Source: Sulfurospirillum sp.
GTDB lineage: Bacteria; Campylobacterota; Campylobacteria; Campylobacterales; Sulfurospirillaceae
Direction: 5' to 3'
Length of the DNA: 64,000 bases
Assembly (NCBI GenBank): GCA_016744795.1
Contig: JADGDR010000010.1
Span: 1-64,000, forward strand
The notes beneath the pieces are model-generated. The model was not told the DNA's origin and ran no database searches. It worked only from the letters and a program-made list of their open reading frames with translations. Below are positions 44,311 to 53,695 of the stretch, piece after piece. The translations under genes and the position numbers were made by a program. Each line of letters begins with the position of its first letter. Positions within the stretch are counted from its first letter, which is position 1.

Positions 44311-46095
44311 CTACTTTATATACCCCATATCTAAAAGTCTATCATATATTTTAGAAATTATTTTTCCTGCTGCTGAACCACCATGTCCACCATGTTCTAC
44401 CATAGCAGTTATTACATACTGAGGGTCTTTATATGGTCCATAGGTAGTAAACCAAGCGTGTGAGCGATGGAAATACTCTAATTCATGCTCTTTCATACGT
44501 TTTTTCTCACTTTGAGGAATGCCAACTACTTGAGCCGTTCCAGTCTTTCCAGCAATATCTACTTTTGATTTGATATACCGATGTCCTGTTCCTCTTGGGT
44601 TAGATATGACTTCTCTCATAGCTTTTCTAAGAAGTGGCAAATTTCTTTTTTCTGTCAAAGTCAAAATATCTTGTTTACCATAATCAACATTTAAACCTCC
44701 TACACTTTGTATAAAATGAGGTGTTACATTATAACCTGTTGCCAAAAGTGCTGTATATTTTGCTACTTGCAAAGGTGTTGCCAAGAAATAACCTTGACCA
44801 ATAGAAGTAATTAATGTTTCACCTTGATACCAAGGTTTTTGGTATTTTTGCATTTTCCAAAATCTTCCAGGAACTGAACCTACAAATTCATAAGGTAAAT
44901 CTACTCCTGTTTTAGTAGCAAAACCAAGTTGCCTAAGAACTGGTGCAATTTTGTCTATTCCAACTTTTAAACTACCTTTATAAAAATAATCATCGCAACT
45001 CTCTCTTATAGCCTTTTTGAGATTTGTTTTACCATGTCCTATATTTTTCCAACATCTAAAATTTCTTCCTCCCAACTCCATAGAGCCAGAACAATAATAG
45101 TTCGTATAAGGTGTTATAAGTCCAGATTCCAAAAATGCCAGTGCTACCCCCATTTTTACAACTGAACCTGGAGGATAAAGCCCATTTATAAGCTTATTTG
45201 TAAAAGGATGATTAAAATCATTTGCTAATCTTTTCCACTCTTTATGGCTAATACCACTTACAAATTTATTAAGATTATACTCAGGAAAACTTCCTGCAGC
45301 CAATATCTTTCCATTTTTAGCATCCATCACAATTACTGCACCACTTTTCTCACCAAAAAGTTTTGCAACATATTTCTGTAAATCTAAATCTAAGCTAAGT
45401 TTTATATTATTTGAAGTTGGAAGTTCTTTATCTATCTCTTCTATCTCTTCATTAAAAGCTGTTACTTTTGTACGTTTAATACCTTTTTGACCCTGTAAAA
45501 CGTCATTATAATACTTTTCAATACCAGTTCTTCCTATAAAGCCTGTAAGTTTTGCTACTGAGTTTTCTTGCTCATCTTTTAAATTTGCTTTTGCAACATA
45601 TCCTATAATATGAGAAGCAAGTTCTTTATATGGATAGTAACGTTTTGAAGCAATATTTATCTTTAGATTATCTCTAAGTGAAAGTTTTGAAAACTCAGCT
45701 ATTATGTCATCGCGTGAGATAAAATCAACAACTTTTACATACTTATGAGAATATGGAGAATCACGTTTTATATATAATTTTTTTAATTTTTTTGCATCTA
45801 AATCTTCTACATTTTTAACTAAAAAATTTATCTCTTTTTCTAAAATAGCTCTTTTTCTTTTTGAACTAAGTTGAGGTTTTATTCCTATACTAAATCCAAG
45901 TTTATTAACTGAGAGTGGTTTTCCATTAGCATCTAAGATAGAACCACGAAATGGAGCTAAATCTTCAACTTTTATTGCATTTTGCTTTGCTATTTCTTCA
46001 TAATAGGTATTTGATTTAATACTTATATAATATATTCTCACAAGCAATATTAGCCAAAAAGCGGTAAAGCCCATTAATAAAAGTTTAATTCTCAT
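44311..46095 (-). CDS. mrdA: Penicillin-binding protein 2
   Basis: The peptidoglycan transpeptidase of the elongation machinery. 594 residues: N-terminal membrane anchor, dimerisation domain (DLAPFRGSILDANG), and transpeptidase domain with the active-site PPGSVVK around residue 315, SCDDYFY and KTGTAQ. It overlaps the MreD-like gene upstream by 4 bases and closes a long minus-strand cluster. Confidence 0.94.
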   Translation of the reverse strand: MRIKLLLMGFTAFWLILLVRIYYISIKSNTYYEEIAKQNAIKVEDLAPFRGSILDANGKPLSVNKLGFSIGIKPQLSSKRKRAILEKEINFLVKNVEDLDAKKLKKLYIKRDSPYSHKYVKVVDFISRDDIIAEFSKLSLRDNLKINIASKRYYPYKELASHIIGYVAKANLKDEQENSVAKLTGFIGRTGIEKYYNDVLQGQKGIKRTKVTAFNEEIEEIDKELPTSNNIKLSLDLDLQKYVAKLFGEKSGAVIVMDAKNGKILAAGSFPEYNLNKFVSGISHKEWKRLANDFNHPFTNKLINGLYPPGSVVKMGVALAFLESGLITPYTNYYCSGSMELGGRNFRCWKNIGHGKTNLKKAIRESCDDYFYKGSLKVGIDKIAPVLRQLGFATKTGVDLPYEFVGSVPGRFWKMQKYQKPWYQGETLITSIGQGYFLATPLQVAKYTALLATGYNVTPHFIQSVGGLNVDYGKQDILTLTEKRNLPLLRKAMREVISNPRGTGHRYIKSKVDIAGKTGTAQVVGIPQSEKKRMKEHELEYFHRSHAWFTTYGPYKDPQYVITAMVEHGGHGGSAAGKIISKIYDRLLDMGYIK

Positions 46096-46562
46096 ACTTT
46101 TCCTTTAAAAAGGATAATGGTTAGGACTATATCTATCACTATATAATAAATATATTCTTTTGAAAAAGGAGGTGAATCTTTATGTAAAATATACGATATA
46201 AATGAATTTAATAAAAAATGTCCTAGATATGCTACTAAAACATATATAACTAGTATACAATTACTACATGTAAAGAAGTTTCTTATTCTTTCTATAAAAA
46301 TATGATAAAAAATCATAAAAAACAGTATTGAAGAAAAAAGATAAAAACCTTTATCTAAATCGTAAATACTTAAATATGCAAAACTAAAATAAACATATAA
46401 TCTGCTCTTCTCTTTTTCAAAATTAATAACAATATATGTAAAAAATACTCCAACAAAAAGTGGCAAAAAAGTATATAATGAACTTATTATTTGGTAAAAT
46501 ACCAAAGATAAGCAAATGAGAGTTAATCTCAAATAATTTTGATCAATGCTACTTCGTCGCAT
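46092..46562 (-). CDS. Small multispan membrane protein, MreD-like
   Basis: 156 residues with about five membrane segments and little else. Position directly upstream of mrdA, with a 4-base overlap, matches that of MreD in many bacteria, and the size fits. MreD sequences are poorly conserved, so the call rests on context and topology. It overlaps the acetyltransferase gene before it by 34 bases. Confidence 0.6.
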   Translation of the reverse strand: MRRSSIDQNYLRLTLICLSLVFYQIISSLYTFLPLFVGVFFTYIVINFEKEKSRLYVYFSFAYLSIYDLDKGFYLFSSILFFMIFYHIFIERIRNFFTCSNCILVIYVLVAYLGHFLLNSFISYILHKDSPPFSKEYIYYIVIDIVLTIILFKGKV

Positions 46563-46987
46563 ACTGGAAAGTGCTTACATTTAACGCAATCAGCCCAAAT
46601 TTTGTGAGCTGGTAATGATTCTTTTGGAATCTCTTTAAAGCCAATTGACTCAAAAAAACCTTGTTCATAAGTAAGAGTGAAAATCTTTTTAACTTTTAAG
46701 TTTTTACCCTCTTCTAGCATAGCCTTTACCATGCCTTTACCAATTCCTTCTCCTCGATATTTATCTGATACTATAAGACTTCTTAGCTCACCTAAATCAT
46801 AAGCATGAAAATGAAGTGCACCAAATCCAATAATAACATTTTCTTTTTTTGCTATGATATATGAGCGTATATTAGTTGCCATTTCATCAGAACTCCTAAA
46901 AAGAATTGTACCTTTTTTGACTTCTTTTAGAACCAAAGCTTGCATCTCTTGTATATCACAAAGCTGTGCCTTAGTATACTCAATCAA
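46529..46987 (-). CDS. GNAT acetyltransferase, ArgA-like
   Basis: 152 residues with a GNAT fold: LGELRSLIVSDKYRGEGIGKGM holds the acetyl-CoA loop. Short GNAT proteins of this type supply N-acetylglutamate synthase activity for arginine biosynthesis in several phyla, and the sequence resembles those. The C-terminus has CVKCKHFPVCDE, a C-x2-C-x5-C set. Overlaps engB by 8 bases and the MreD-like gene by 34. Substrate is inferred. Confidence 0.75.
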   Translation of the reverse strand: MIEYTKAQLCDIQEMQALVLKEVKKGTILFRSSDEMATNIRSYIIAKKENVIIGFGALHFHAYDLGELRSLIVSDKYRGEGIGKGMVKAMLEEGKNLKVKKIFTLTYEQGFFESIGFKEIPKESLPAHKIWADCVKCKHFPVCDEVALIKII

Positions 46988-47585
46988 TATCTACACCAAA
47001 CAAAGCATAAAATATTTCATCTGTTGCTTTTTGAATGCCTTTACCCTTTGAACTTGAAACTGTAAGACAATTCGGATATATTTTTTTTAATGCACTTACA
47101 TCTTTTTGTTTTAACTTATCTGCCTTAGTAAATAAAACTAATATTTTTTGATCTTCTCTACATATTTCATGAAGATAAGCCGATACCTCTTTATCAATAT
47201 CCAATTCAGGATGACGAGAATCTACTAAGTGAATAAAAAGTTTAATTGATTCTCTCTCTTTGATAAACTTAGTTAAAGTTTTTTGCCACTCATGTTTCAT
47301 TGATTTTGAAACTCTTGCATAACCAAAACCAGGAAGATCTACTAATCTTGCACTAAAATCTTCTTCGTCTTTTTTAAATTTAATATCAAAAAAGTTTATA
47401 AGTCTAGTTTTACCAGGAGTCGACGAACTTTTTGCTAAACCGTTTCTTTTAGTTAAGGCATTTATGATAGAACTCTTTCCAACATTACTACGCCCAATAA
47501 AAGCTACTTCACTTACACCTTCATCTAAAACTTGGTCCATCTTCTCAGCAGACTTTATGAAATTAGCTTCTTTTATAATTATCAT
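46980..47585 (-). CDS. engB: Ribosome-assembly GTPase EngB/YsxC
   Basis: 201 residues. G1 motif FIGRSNVGKSSIINAL (about residues 29-44), G3 LVDLPGFGYARV, G4 FTKADK and G5 VSSSKGKG. This family is needed for late 50S assembly. It overlaps lptA by 4 bases and the acetyltransferase by 8, so it is translated as part of the LPS-transport/cell-shape cluster. Confidence 0.94.
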   Translation of the reverse strand: MIIIKEANFIKSAEKMDQVLDEGVSEVAFIGRSNVGKSSIINALTKRNGLAKSSSTPGKTRLINFFDIKFKKDEEDFSARLVDLPGFGYARVSKSMKHEWQKTLTKFIKERESIKLFIHLVDSRHPELDIDKEVSAYLHEICREDQKILVLFTKADKLKQKDVSALKKIYPNCLTVSSSKGKGIQKATDEIFYALFGVDID

Positions 47586-48046
47586 TTTTTCTTTTTCTCT
47601 TCTACTTTAAATATAAATTTTACAGGTTTTTTACCATTACTCTCGACTTCATACCGACCAGTTGTTTGATTTACAAAAATTTTGTCTCCATAAACTTTTT
47701 TATCCGTCACTTTCTCATGTAAAAAAGCATTTTTAATAAGTGTATATTGATCTTTAATGGGATTATAAATCATAGTTTGTGCTGAACCAAAATAGATTTT
47801 ATCATTCATTGTCATATCTATGGTAGCATTTCCCGATGCTGTATATTTTAGAGGTTGTTTCTTTTTATCAAAAGTAATTACTAATTTTTTAGCAACTAAT
47901 TTATCTTTTCCTTTTGTTACTACAACATTACCACTAAACTCTGTTACCTGTTTTTTTTCATCTGCAAAAAATTTATCTGCTACTACTTCTACTGTCTGCG
48001 CACTTAAAAAAACAACTAAACTAAGTAGCATTATTAATATCTTCAC
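47582..48046 (-). CDS. lptA: LptA, periplasmic LPS-transport bridge
   Basis: 154 residues with a signal peptide (MKILIMLLSLVVFLSA) and an OstA-type beta-jellyroll: EVVADKFFADEKKQVTEFSGNV and NATIDMTMNDKIYFGSA. Carries LPS across the periplasm between LptC and LptD. Overlaps lptC by 4 bases upstream and engB by 4 downstream, the usual order. Confidence 0.9.
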   Translation of the reverse strand: MKILIMLLSLVVFLSAQTVEVVADKFFADEKKQVTEFSGNVVVTKGKDKLVAKKLVITFDKKKQPLKYTASGNATIDMTMNDKIYFGSAQTMIYNPIKDQYTLIKNAFLHEKVTDKKVYGDKIFVNQTTGRYEVESNGKKPVKFIFKVEEKKKK

Positions 48047-48570
48047 TTCTCTTCTTCCTCTATATTTGATTTAATATTATTAGCATATATTTTACCTTCA
48101 ATGGTCTTATATACCAATGAACTTCCATAAGTAATACTTCTATTGTCTTCCAGCATGAAGTCAACATCGGTTTTAAATATTTTTGTTTTTAAATTGTAAT
48201 CAGCCTTTTGTGTTTTAAAATTTACATCATCACTATTTTCATAACGAACATTACCAAAAAACTTCAAATCATCTTTTATCAATTTCCCCTTATCAGCTCT
48301 TAAATTATCTAAAAAATAATCATCTTTTTTACGTATAGCATTTATATCATAAAACTCATCATAAGATGCAAATCTTAAAACTTTTGTTGCAGTTACTATA
48401 TGAGAAATACCCTCTTTTGTGATAGAATAATTTGTTACTCCAATCATCTCAATATTTGGCTTATTTGTAGCATTACTGATGTTAGTTACTACATAAGGTT
48501 TTTGATATAACAAAAATACCATAATTGATACAAAAGCAAAGATGAAATAATATAAAAATTTTACTGCCAA
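48043..48570 (-). CDS. lptC: LptC, inner-membrane LPS-transport protein
   Basis: 175 residues with an N-terminal membrane anchor (about 5-22) and a periplasmic jellyroll (VRYENSDDVNFKTQKADYN). LptC is poorly conserved, so the call also uses its place between kdsC and lptA, the standard order. Overlaps kdsC by 10 bases. Confidence 0.85.
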   Translation of the reverse strand: MAVKFLYYFIFAFVSIMVFLLYQKPYVVTNISNATNKPNIEMIGVTNYSITKEGISHIVTATKVLRFASYDEFYDINAIRKKDDYFLDNLRADKGKLIKDDLKFFGNVRYENSDDVNFKTQKADYNLKTKIFKTDVDFMLEDNRSITYGSSLVYKTIEGKIYANNIKSNIEEEEK

Positions 48571-49055
48571 AGCTTTAAAAACTCCTTTTCAAGACCCTCT
48601 TTTTTTATTATGATATTTATCATCTCTCTTACTGCTCCCTTACCGCCATTTGTTTTTAGTACAGTTTTAACACTCTGTTTTATTAAACTTACTCCATCGT
48701 TGGGAGTAAATGACCATCCAACACTTTTAAGCATAGCAAAGTCATTAAGATCATCGCCAATCGCAGCTACATTTTCCCAAGTCAAATTTTCTTTTTTTAA
48801 AATCTCTTCTAAAAGTGTTCTTTTATCTTTAATACCTTGATGAAGATGAGTAATATTAAGCTCACATGCTCGTCTCTCTACTACTTTTGAATTTCTGCCT
48901 GTAATTATGGCACTTTTTAGTCCAAGTCTATTCCAAGAAGCTATAGCTAAGCCATCTTTTACATTAAAAGCTTTGTACTCATCATTGTTACTTCCATAAA
49001 TGATACTACCATCAGTTAAACAGCCATCTACATCAAATACTAAAAGCTTTATCAT
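48561..49055 (-). CDS. kdsC: KDO 8-phosphate phosphatase
   Basis: A HAD-family hydrolase that yields KDO for lipid A core. 164 residues with motif I VFDVDGCLTDG (about 5-15), the conserved GLAIASWNRLGLKSAIITGR and motif III/IV GDDLNDFAML. Lies between hisB (4-base overlap) and lptC. Confidence 0.93.
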   Translation of the reverse strand: MIKLLVFDVDGCLTDGSIIYGSNNDEYKAFNVKDGLAIASWNRLGLKSAIITGRNSKVVERRACELNITHLHQGIKDKRTLLEEILKKENLTWENVAAIGDDLNDFAMLKSVGWSFTPNDGVSLIKQSVKTVLKTNGGKGAVREMINIIIKKEGLEKEFLKLWQ

Positions 49056-49624
49056 AGTATTCCCTTCGTACTAGGAATTCCCACCCTATCATTTTTTGTA
49101 ATTGAGCGACGAAGGGCAACAGCAAATGATTTGAAAACTGCTTCAAGTATATGGTGCTTATTTTTACCACGTTTGCACTCTACATGTAAAGTCAATCCTG
49201 CACTACTTACAACTGCTCTAAAAAATTCTTCTGCAAGTTCTACATCAAACTCACCTACTTTGCCATTTAGATTTACATCATATACAAGATAGGCACGATT
49301 ACTCAAATCTAAACTACTCTCTACAGCAGCTTCATCCATAACAACAACTGCATTTGAATATCTCTCTACATTTTCTATAGGAAAAATTGCCTCTTTTAAA
49401 GTCTTTCCTATTACAATACCCACATCTTCCACACTATGATGAAAATCTATATGAGTATCCCCTTTACATCTAACATTTAAATCTACTAAGGAGTGTTTTG
49501 AAAAAGCTTCTAACATATGGTCAAAAAAACCAATTCCTGTAGATATATTAGATTTACCACTGCCATACAATTTTAACTCAACACTGATATCTGTCTCTTT
49601 TGTTTTACGATTTATCTTTACCAT
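49052..49624 (-). CDS. hisB: Imidazoleglycerol-phosphate dehydratase
   Basis: Sixth step of histidine synthesis. 190 residues, monofunctional (no phosphatase domain). Metal-binding motifs FDHMLEAFSKHSL, DFHHSVEDVGI and HHILEAVFKSF are intact. It is separated from other his genes and embedded in the envelope cluster between rlpA and kdsC, an arrangement seen in other Campylobacterota. Confidence 0.95.
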   Translation of the reverse strand: MVKINRKTKETDISVELKLYGSGKSNISTGIGFFDHMLEAFSKHSLVDLNVRCKGDTHIDFHHSVEDVGIVIGKTLKEAIFPIENVERYSNAVVVMDEAAVESSLDLSNRAYLVYDVNLNGKVGEFDVELAEEFFRAVVSSAGLTLHVECKRGKNKHHILEAVFKSFAVALRRSITKNDRVGIPSTKGIL

Positions 49625-49627
49625 ATT

Positions 49628-50389
49628 TTACTCTCTTACTATAAATGAGCCACTAAACCCATCACTTGATTTGTAATCTCTTGCTTCACCTTCACTCTTA
49701 AAACCTGTCAAAAATACTCTATATAACGCAATTCCCTCTTTGTATCCAGTTACTACACGTGAACGATATCTGCCCTTTACTTCTTTATATTTTTTTGCAT
49801 ATTTATATGCTCCATCTTTGTTTCTAAAAGCACCAATTTGTACCGCATAGTTGTTCATGATCACACTTTTTGTACTTCCTAAAGAACTTCCTACAACTCC
49901 ATTGAAACCTATGACTTCTATGCGAACCGGAGCTGTTCCTTTTTTAACCATATAAATTCTATGAGCTGCTTGATTTGAAAGATCTATAATTCTTGATTTT
50001 ACAAAAGGTCCTCTATCGTTTACTCTTACTACTATTTTTGCACCATTTTCAAGATTTGTCACTCTTAGCATAGTATTCATAGGTAAAGTTTTATGTGCTG
50101 CTGTCATAGCATGCATATTGTAGTACTCACCATTTGATGTTAACTTATTATGAAAATTTGGTCCATACCAACTTGCTATTCCACTAAAAGAGTCATTTAT
50201 GCTCACTTTTGTAGGATAGTATTTTTTGCCTAGTACAGTATAAGGTCGCATTGTTGCTCTATGCATATTGCTTGAATTTCTTATATCCCCAGTTGAACGA
50301 TTATTAGACCCGCTGTAAACATACTGACGACTAGAGCATCCACTAAAAACTAGTAGTACTAATAAAAATATAGAACTTCTAATAAACAT
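49628..50389 (-). CDS. rlpA: RlpA-family lipoprotein with SPOR domain
   Basis: A septal-ring lytic transglycosylase type lipoprotein. From the ATG at 50389 it has a lipoprotein signal (LLVLLVFSGCSS), a double-psi barrel (GIASWYGPNFHNKLTSNGE, VRVNDRGPF with the catalytic Asp) and a C-terminal SPOR domain (YAVQIGAFRNKDGAYKYA) that binds denuded glycan. A GTG at 50410 would add 7 residues and overlap mltD by 32 bases, but lacks a ribosome site; the start is not certain. Confidence 0.88.
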   Translation of the reverse strand: MFIRSSIFLLVLLVFSGCSSRQYVYSGSNNRSTGDIRNSSNMHRATMRPYTVLGKKYYPTKVSINDSFSGIASWYGPNFHNKLTSNGEYYNMHAMTAAHKTLPMNTMLRVTNLENGAKIVVRVNDRGPFVKSRIIDLSNQAAHRIYMVKKGTAPVRIEVIGFNGVVGSSLGSTKSVIMNNYAVQIGAFRNKDGAYKYAKKYKEVKGRYRSRVVTGYKEGIALYRVFLTGFKSEGEARDYKSSDGFSGSFIVRE

Positions 50390-51596
50390 ACGGTATAACA
50401 ATTCTTTCACCTATTACTATTCTTGAGCTTTTTTTATTGTTTATTTTCATAATAGTATTTATAGTCACGTTAAACTTTCTAGAAATTTTTCCTATTGTAT
50501 CACCAGTTCGTATGGTGTAATTTCTTGTTTTTGGTTTTAAAACTGGTATCACTAACTTTTTATTTATTCTTAAATTATTTGATTTTAGTCTATTAAAATC
50601 TTTGATTATCTTATATGATACTCCATACCTTTTTCCTATGGAATAAAGAGAATCTCCTTTTTTGATTTTATGTACATAAAATCGTCCATTATCTTTTTTG
50701 GGATTAAAATTTTCAGCAAATAACGTCTGTTTACCATACGGAATATAAATATGATAAAGTCCTTTTGTGGGAGGAACAAAACCATATCTAAGATGAGGAT
50801 TATATGATTTTATCTCTTTATATGACATGCCAATACTATCAGCAATATTACTTAATGTTGTTCCACCTTTTACTTCTACTCTAGCAAAAGTATGTGTAGT
50901 TCCTCTATTCATCAAATAACCAGCATCATGTCCAACAATGAAATCTTGACTATTAGAGAGATTCTCCATCATCATTATTTTTCTTATATAAATTCTACTC
51001 TCTCTTGGAATATATTTTTTATGTTTATCTAGTAAAACAGCTAAGTCATCCGTACCAGCTCTTCTTATAGCTTTAGCAACTCTTCCTTCACCACAGTTAT
51101 ATGCAATAGCCGCAAGATACCACTTTCCAAACCTTTTATGAAGATACTTTAGAAATTCAATAGCAGCTTCAGTTGATTTTACAGGATCACGTCTCTCATC
51201 AACATATAGATTAATCTCAAGTCCAAATTTTCTTCCAGTATATGGCATAAACTGCCAAATTCCAGCTGCTTTTGCTTTTGAAAAAGCTCTTGGCACGAAA
51301 TTTGACTCCGCCATAGCAAGATATAAAAAAGCATCAGGAATATTTGCCTCTTTTAACATACTTCTTAAAACTGGTATAAATCTATTGCCATTCTCTAAAA
51401 CTCGTAAAAAATGCTTTGTTCTATATCTATCTGTATCTTCTTTCATGGTTATAAAAAGAAGATCAGTCATAAAAGTTGGATCTATATCAAGGGTTTTAAG
51501 AACCTTTGCTTGTTCTTGATAATTTGTTTCTGTACTTAAAAAAGCACTTGCACTCTGTATTAATACAAAGAGTAATAACAAAATTCTAAATAACAT
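50379..51596 (-). CDS. mltD: Membrane-bound lytic transglycosylase D with LysM repeats
   Basis: 405 residues from the ATG at 51596 (GGGAG upstream; a TTG one codon earlier would sit too close). Signal peptide, then an SLT domain with catalytic Glu in MAESNFVPRAFS and the AGIWQFMPYTG and YNCGEGRV motifs, then LysM modules (KKGDSLYSIGKRYGVSYK, RTGDTIGKISRKFNVTIN, and a weaker first one). Cuts peptidoglycan; probably acts with the RlpA protein downstream, whose gene overlaps it. Confidence 0.92.
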   Translation of the reverse strand: MLFRILLLLFVLIQSASAFLSTETNYQEQAKVLKTLDIDPTFMTDLLFITMKEDTDRYRTKHFLRVLENGNRFIPVLRSMLKEANIPDAFLYLAMAESNFVPRAFSKAKAAGIWQFMPYTGRKFGLEINLYVDERRDPVKSTEAAIEFLKYLHKRFGKWYLAAIAYNCGEGRVAKAIRRAGTDDLAVLLDKHKKYIPRESRIYIRKIMMMENLSNSQDFIVGHDAGYLMNRGTTHTFARVEVKGGTTLSNIADSIGMSYKEIKSYNPHLRYGFVPPTKGLYHIYIPYGKQTLFAENFNPKKDNGRFYVHKIKKGDSLYSIGKRYGVSYKIIKDFNRLKSNNLRINKKLVIPVLKPKTRNYTIRTGDTIGKISRKFNVTINTIMKINNKKSSRIVIGERIVIPYVY

Positions 51597-51648
51597 CAAA
51601 CTCCCTTAAGCATTGTAATTACTTTAAAGTAATTATACTACCTTAATT

Positions 51649-52431
51649 TCACTTCGCAAATGCTTTAAAGAGCCTTTTAGCGTTATTTGTTGTTAAATTT
51701 TCTATATCTTTTACATCTTTTTTAAGTAAACCTGCAATTTTTTCTACTACAAACTTTGTATATGCAGGTTCGTTCCTTTTGCCTCTATAAGGCTGTGGGG
51801 TTAGATATGGGGCATCTGTCTCAACCACTAGTTTATCAAGTGGAATTTTAGCTAACACATCAACTAGATTTTTAGCATTTTTGAAAGTTAAAACACCTCC
51901 TATACCAAAGTAAAACCCAGCATCTGCCAAAGACAAAAGATGTTCACTTGCATTATAACAGTGCAATACTCCACCAACATCTTTTGCACTATTTTCTATT
52001 AAAACTCTTTTACTATCATCATTTGCATCACGAATATGAACTATCAGTGGTTTATTAACACTTTTAGCTAAATTTATATGTGCTTTAAAAACTTCTTGTT
52101 GTGCTGTTTTTTCTATTCTTTTATCTTCTTGTGAGTCTGGAAGTCTATAGTAATCAAGCCCACACTCTCCAACAGCTATACATTTTTCATCCTTTAAAAA
52201 CTCTGTGAGTATCTTCTCATCATACTGTTCATGATGATAAGGATGAACTCCTGCTGCAAAATATATATTTTCATTTGAATGAGCAATCTCTTGAGCTTTT
52301 TTCAAGTCATTTATATCTGCTCCAGGAATCAAAATTCCCTCAACTCCATTTTTTTTAGCATTAGCTAAAACATTATCTAAATCTTCATTATATCTCTCAT
52401 CATCAAGATGAGCATGTGTATCTATTATCAA
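51649..52431 (-). CDS. tatD: TatD-family metal-dependent hydrolase
   Basis: 260 residues. Metal ligands in THAHLDDERY at the start, GECGLDYYR, HIRDAN, and ETDAPYLTP toward the end define a TatD/YcfH-type deoxyribonuclease. It is cotranscribed with the GGDEF regulator (2-base gap). The function in repair or DNA turnover is by family. Confidence 0.92.
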   Translation of the reverse strand: MIIDTHAHLDDERYNEDLDNVLANAKKNGVEGILIPGADINDLKKAQEIAHSNENIYFAAGVHPYHHEQYDEKILTEFLKDEKCIAVGECGLDYYRLPDSQEDKRIEKTAQQEVFKAHINLAKSVNKPLIVHIRDANDDSKRVLIENSAKDVGGVLHCYNASEHLLSLADAGFYFGIGGVLTFKNAKNLVDVLAKIPLDKLVVETDAPYLTPQPYRGKRNEPAYTKFVVEKIAGLLKKDVKDIENLTTNNAKRLFKAFAK

Positions 52432-52433
52432 CT

Positions 52434-53681
52434 TTACTCCGTTATTTCGACTCTATTACGTCCACTATTTTTAGCGTTATATAGAGCCATATCTGCTTGA
52501 TTTAACATCTCCTCTATTCCCTCATCACAATTAAAGGTTATTCCTGTTGAGACAGTATAATTTATCTTATGATTATTAACAGTAATTATGTTTTTTGCTA
52601 TTTTTAGTCTAAGACGTACAAAAATTTCAACTGCACTACTTTTATCTATATTTTTAAGAAGAACACAAAACTCTTCTCCTCCAAATCTAGCAACTTCATC
52701 AGAACCTTTAATACTCTCTGTAATAAGTCTAACTAACTCTTTTATTGCGATGTCACCTACATCGTGACCATAGGTGTCATTAATATTTTTAAACTTATCT
52801 ATATCTATCATTGCAATTGCAAATTCTTCACTACTATTCTTGCACTCTTCCATATAAAGATTTAACTCTCTAAAAAAGCTTCTTCTATTCCTTGCTCCTG
52901 TTAAAAAATCTGTATTTGCCATATCGCTTATGGTTTCTATATACTCTAAAGACTCAATTGCATTATTAACTCTACAAACAAGTTCTTCTTTTGTAAAAGG
53001 TTTATTTATAAAATCATTTGCCCCTATTTTTAAAAACTTTGAAGATACCATTTCATCACTATTTGCAGTAATTCCAATAATACTCATCTGCATTTTAGAG
53101 TACTCTTCACGAAGAGTTTTTGTAAGTTCAAATCCATCTATAACAGGCATATTATAATCAGTCAAAACAAGTTTTATATCAGGATTATCTTTTATATAAA
53201 CTAAAGCTTCTTCACCATGAGCCGCACTAAACACTTTGTACATCTGAAGCTTTAATAATCGTTTTATCTCATTTCTCATAACTATTGAATCATCTACAAT
53301 CATCACTTTGTAATTTCTATTTTTAGAGAGTCTCTCTATAAGTTGGAAGATATAATTTACATCATCCATATTACCTTTATAAACATAGTCTATAACATCT
53401 TTTTTTAGTATAGTATCTCTCGTTTTTTTATCTACATTTGCTGTTAAAATGATAGAAGGAATTTTTTTTAAAAGAATATAATCTACAACTTCTCCATCTG
53501 GAGCATCTGGCAAATTTAAGTCTAAAAGAGAGATAAAGTATTCATTTCCACTTCCTACTAAGTTTTGTGCCTCTTTTAAAGTATGTGCAATATCTACTTC
53601 AAAATCAATATTTTGTGCTATTTTTTTTGCTATTAATTTTGATAACGCTTTGTTGTCTTCTACAATCAGTATTTTTTCCAT
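52434..53681 (-). CDS. Response regulator with two receiver domains and GGDEF output
   Basis: 415 residues: REC domain 1 (about 1-115, LLDLNLPDAPDGE), REC domain 2 (about 125-240, KLVLTDYNMPVIDGF with phospho-Asp), and a diguanylate cyclase domain with the intact active site RFGGEEFCVLL near residue 335. It resembles PleD. It is 14 bases from the histidine kinase upstream, so the pair probably forms one signalling system that makes c-di-GMP. Confidence 0.92.
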   Translation of the reverse strand: MEKILIVEDNKALSKLIAKKIAQNIDFEVDIAHTLKEAQNLVGSGNEYFISLLDLNLPDAPDGEVVDYILLKKIPSIILTANVDKKTRDTILKKDVIDYVYKGNMDDVNYIFQLIERLSKNRNYKVMIVDDSIVMRNEIKRLLKLQMYKVFSAAHGEEALVYIKDNPDIKLVLTDYNMPVIDGFELTKTLREEYSKMQMSIIGITANSDEMVSSKFLKIGANDFINKPFTKEELVCRVNNAIESLEYIETISDMANTDFLTGARNRRSFFRELNLYMEECKNSSEEFAIAMIDIDKFKNINDTYGHDVGDIAIKELVRLITESIKGSDEVARFGGEEFCVLLKNIDKSSAVEIFVRLRLKIAKNIITVNNHKINYTVSTGITFNCDEGIEEMLNQADMALYNAKNSGRNRVEITE

Positions 53682-53695
53682 TTTATTGCCTAATT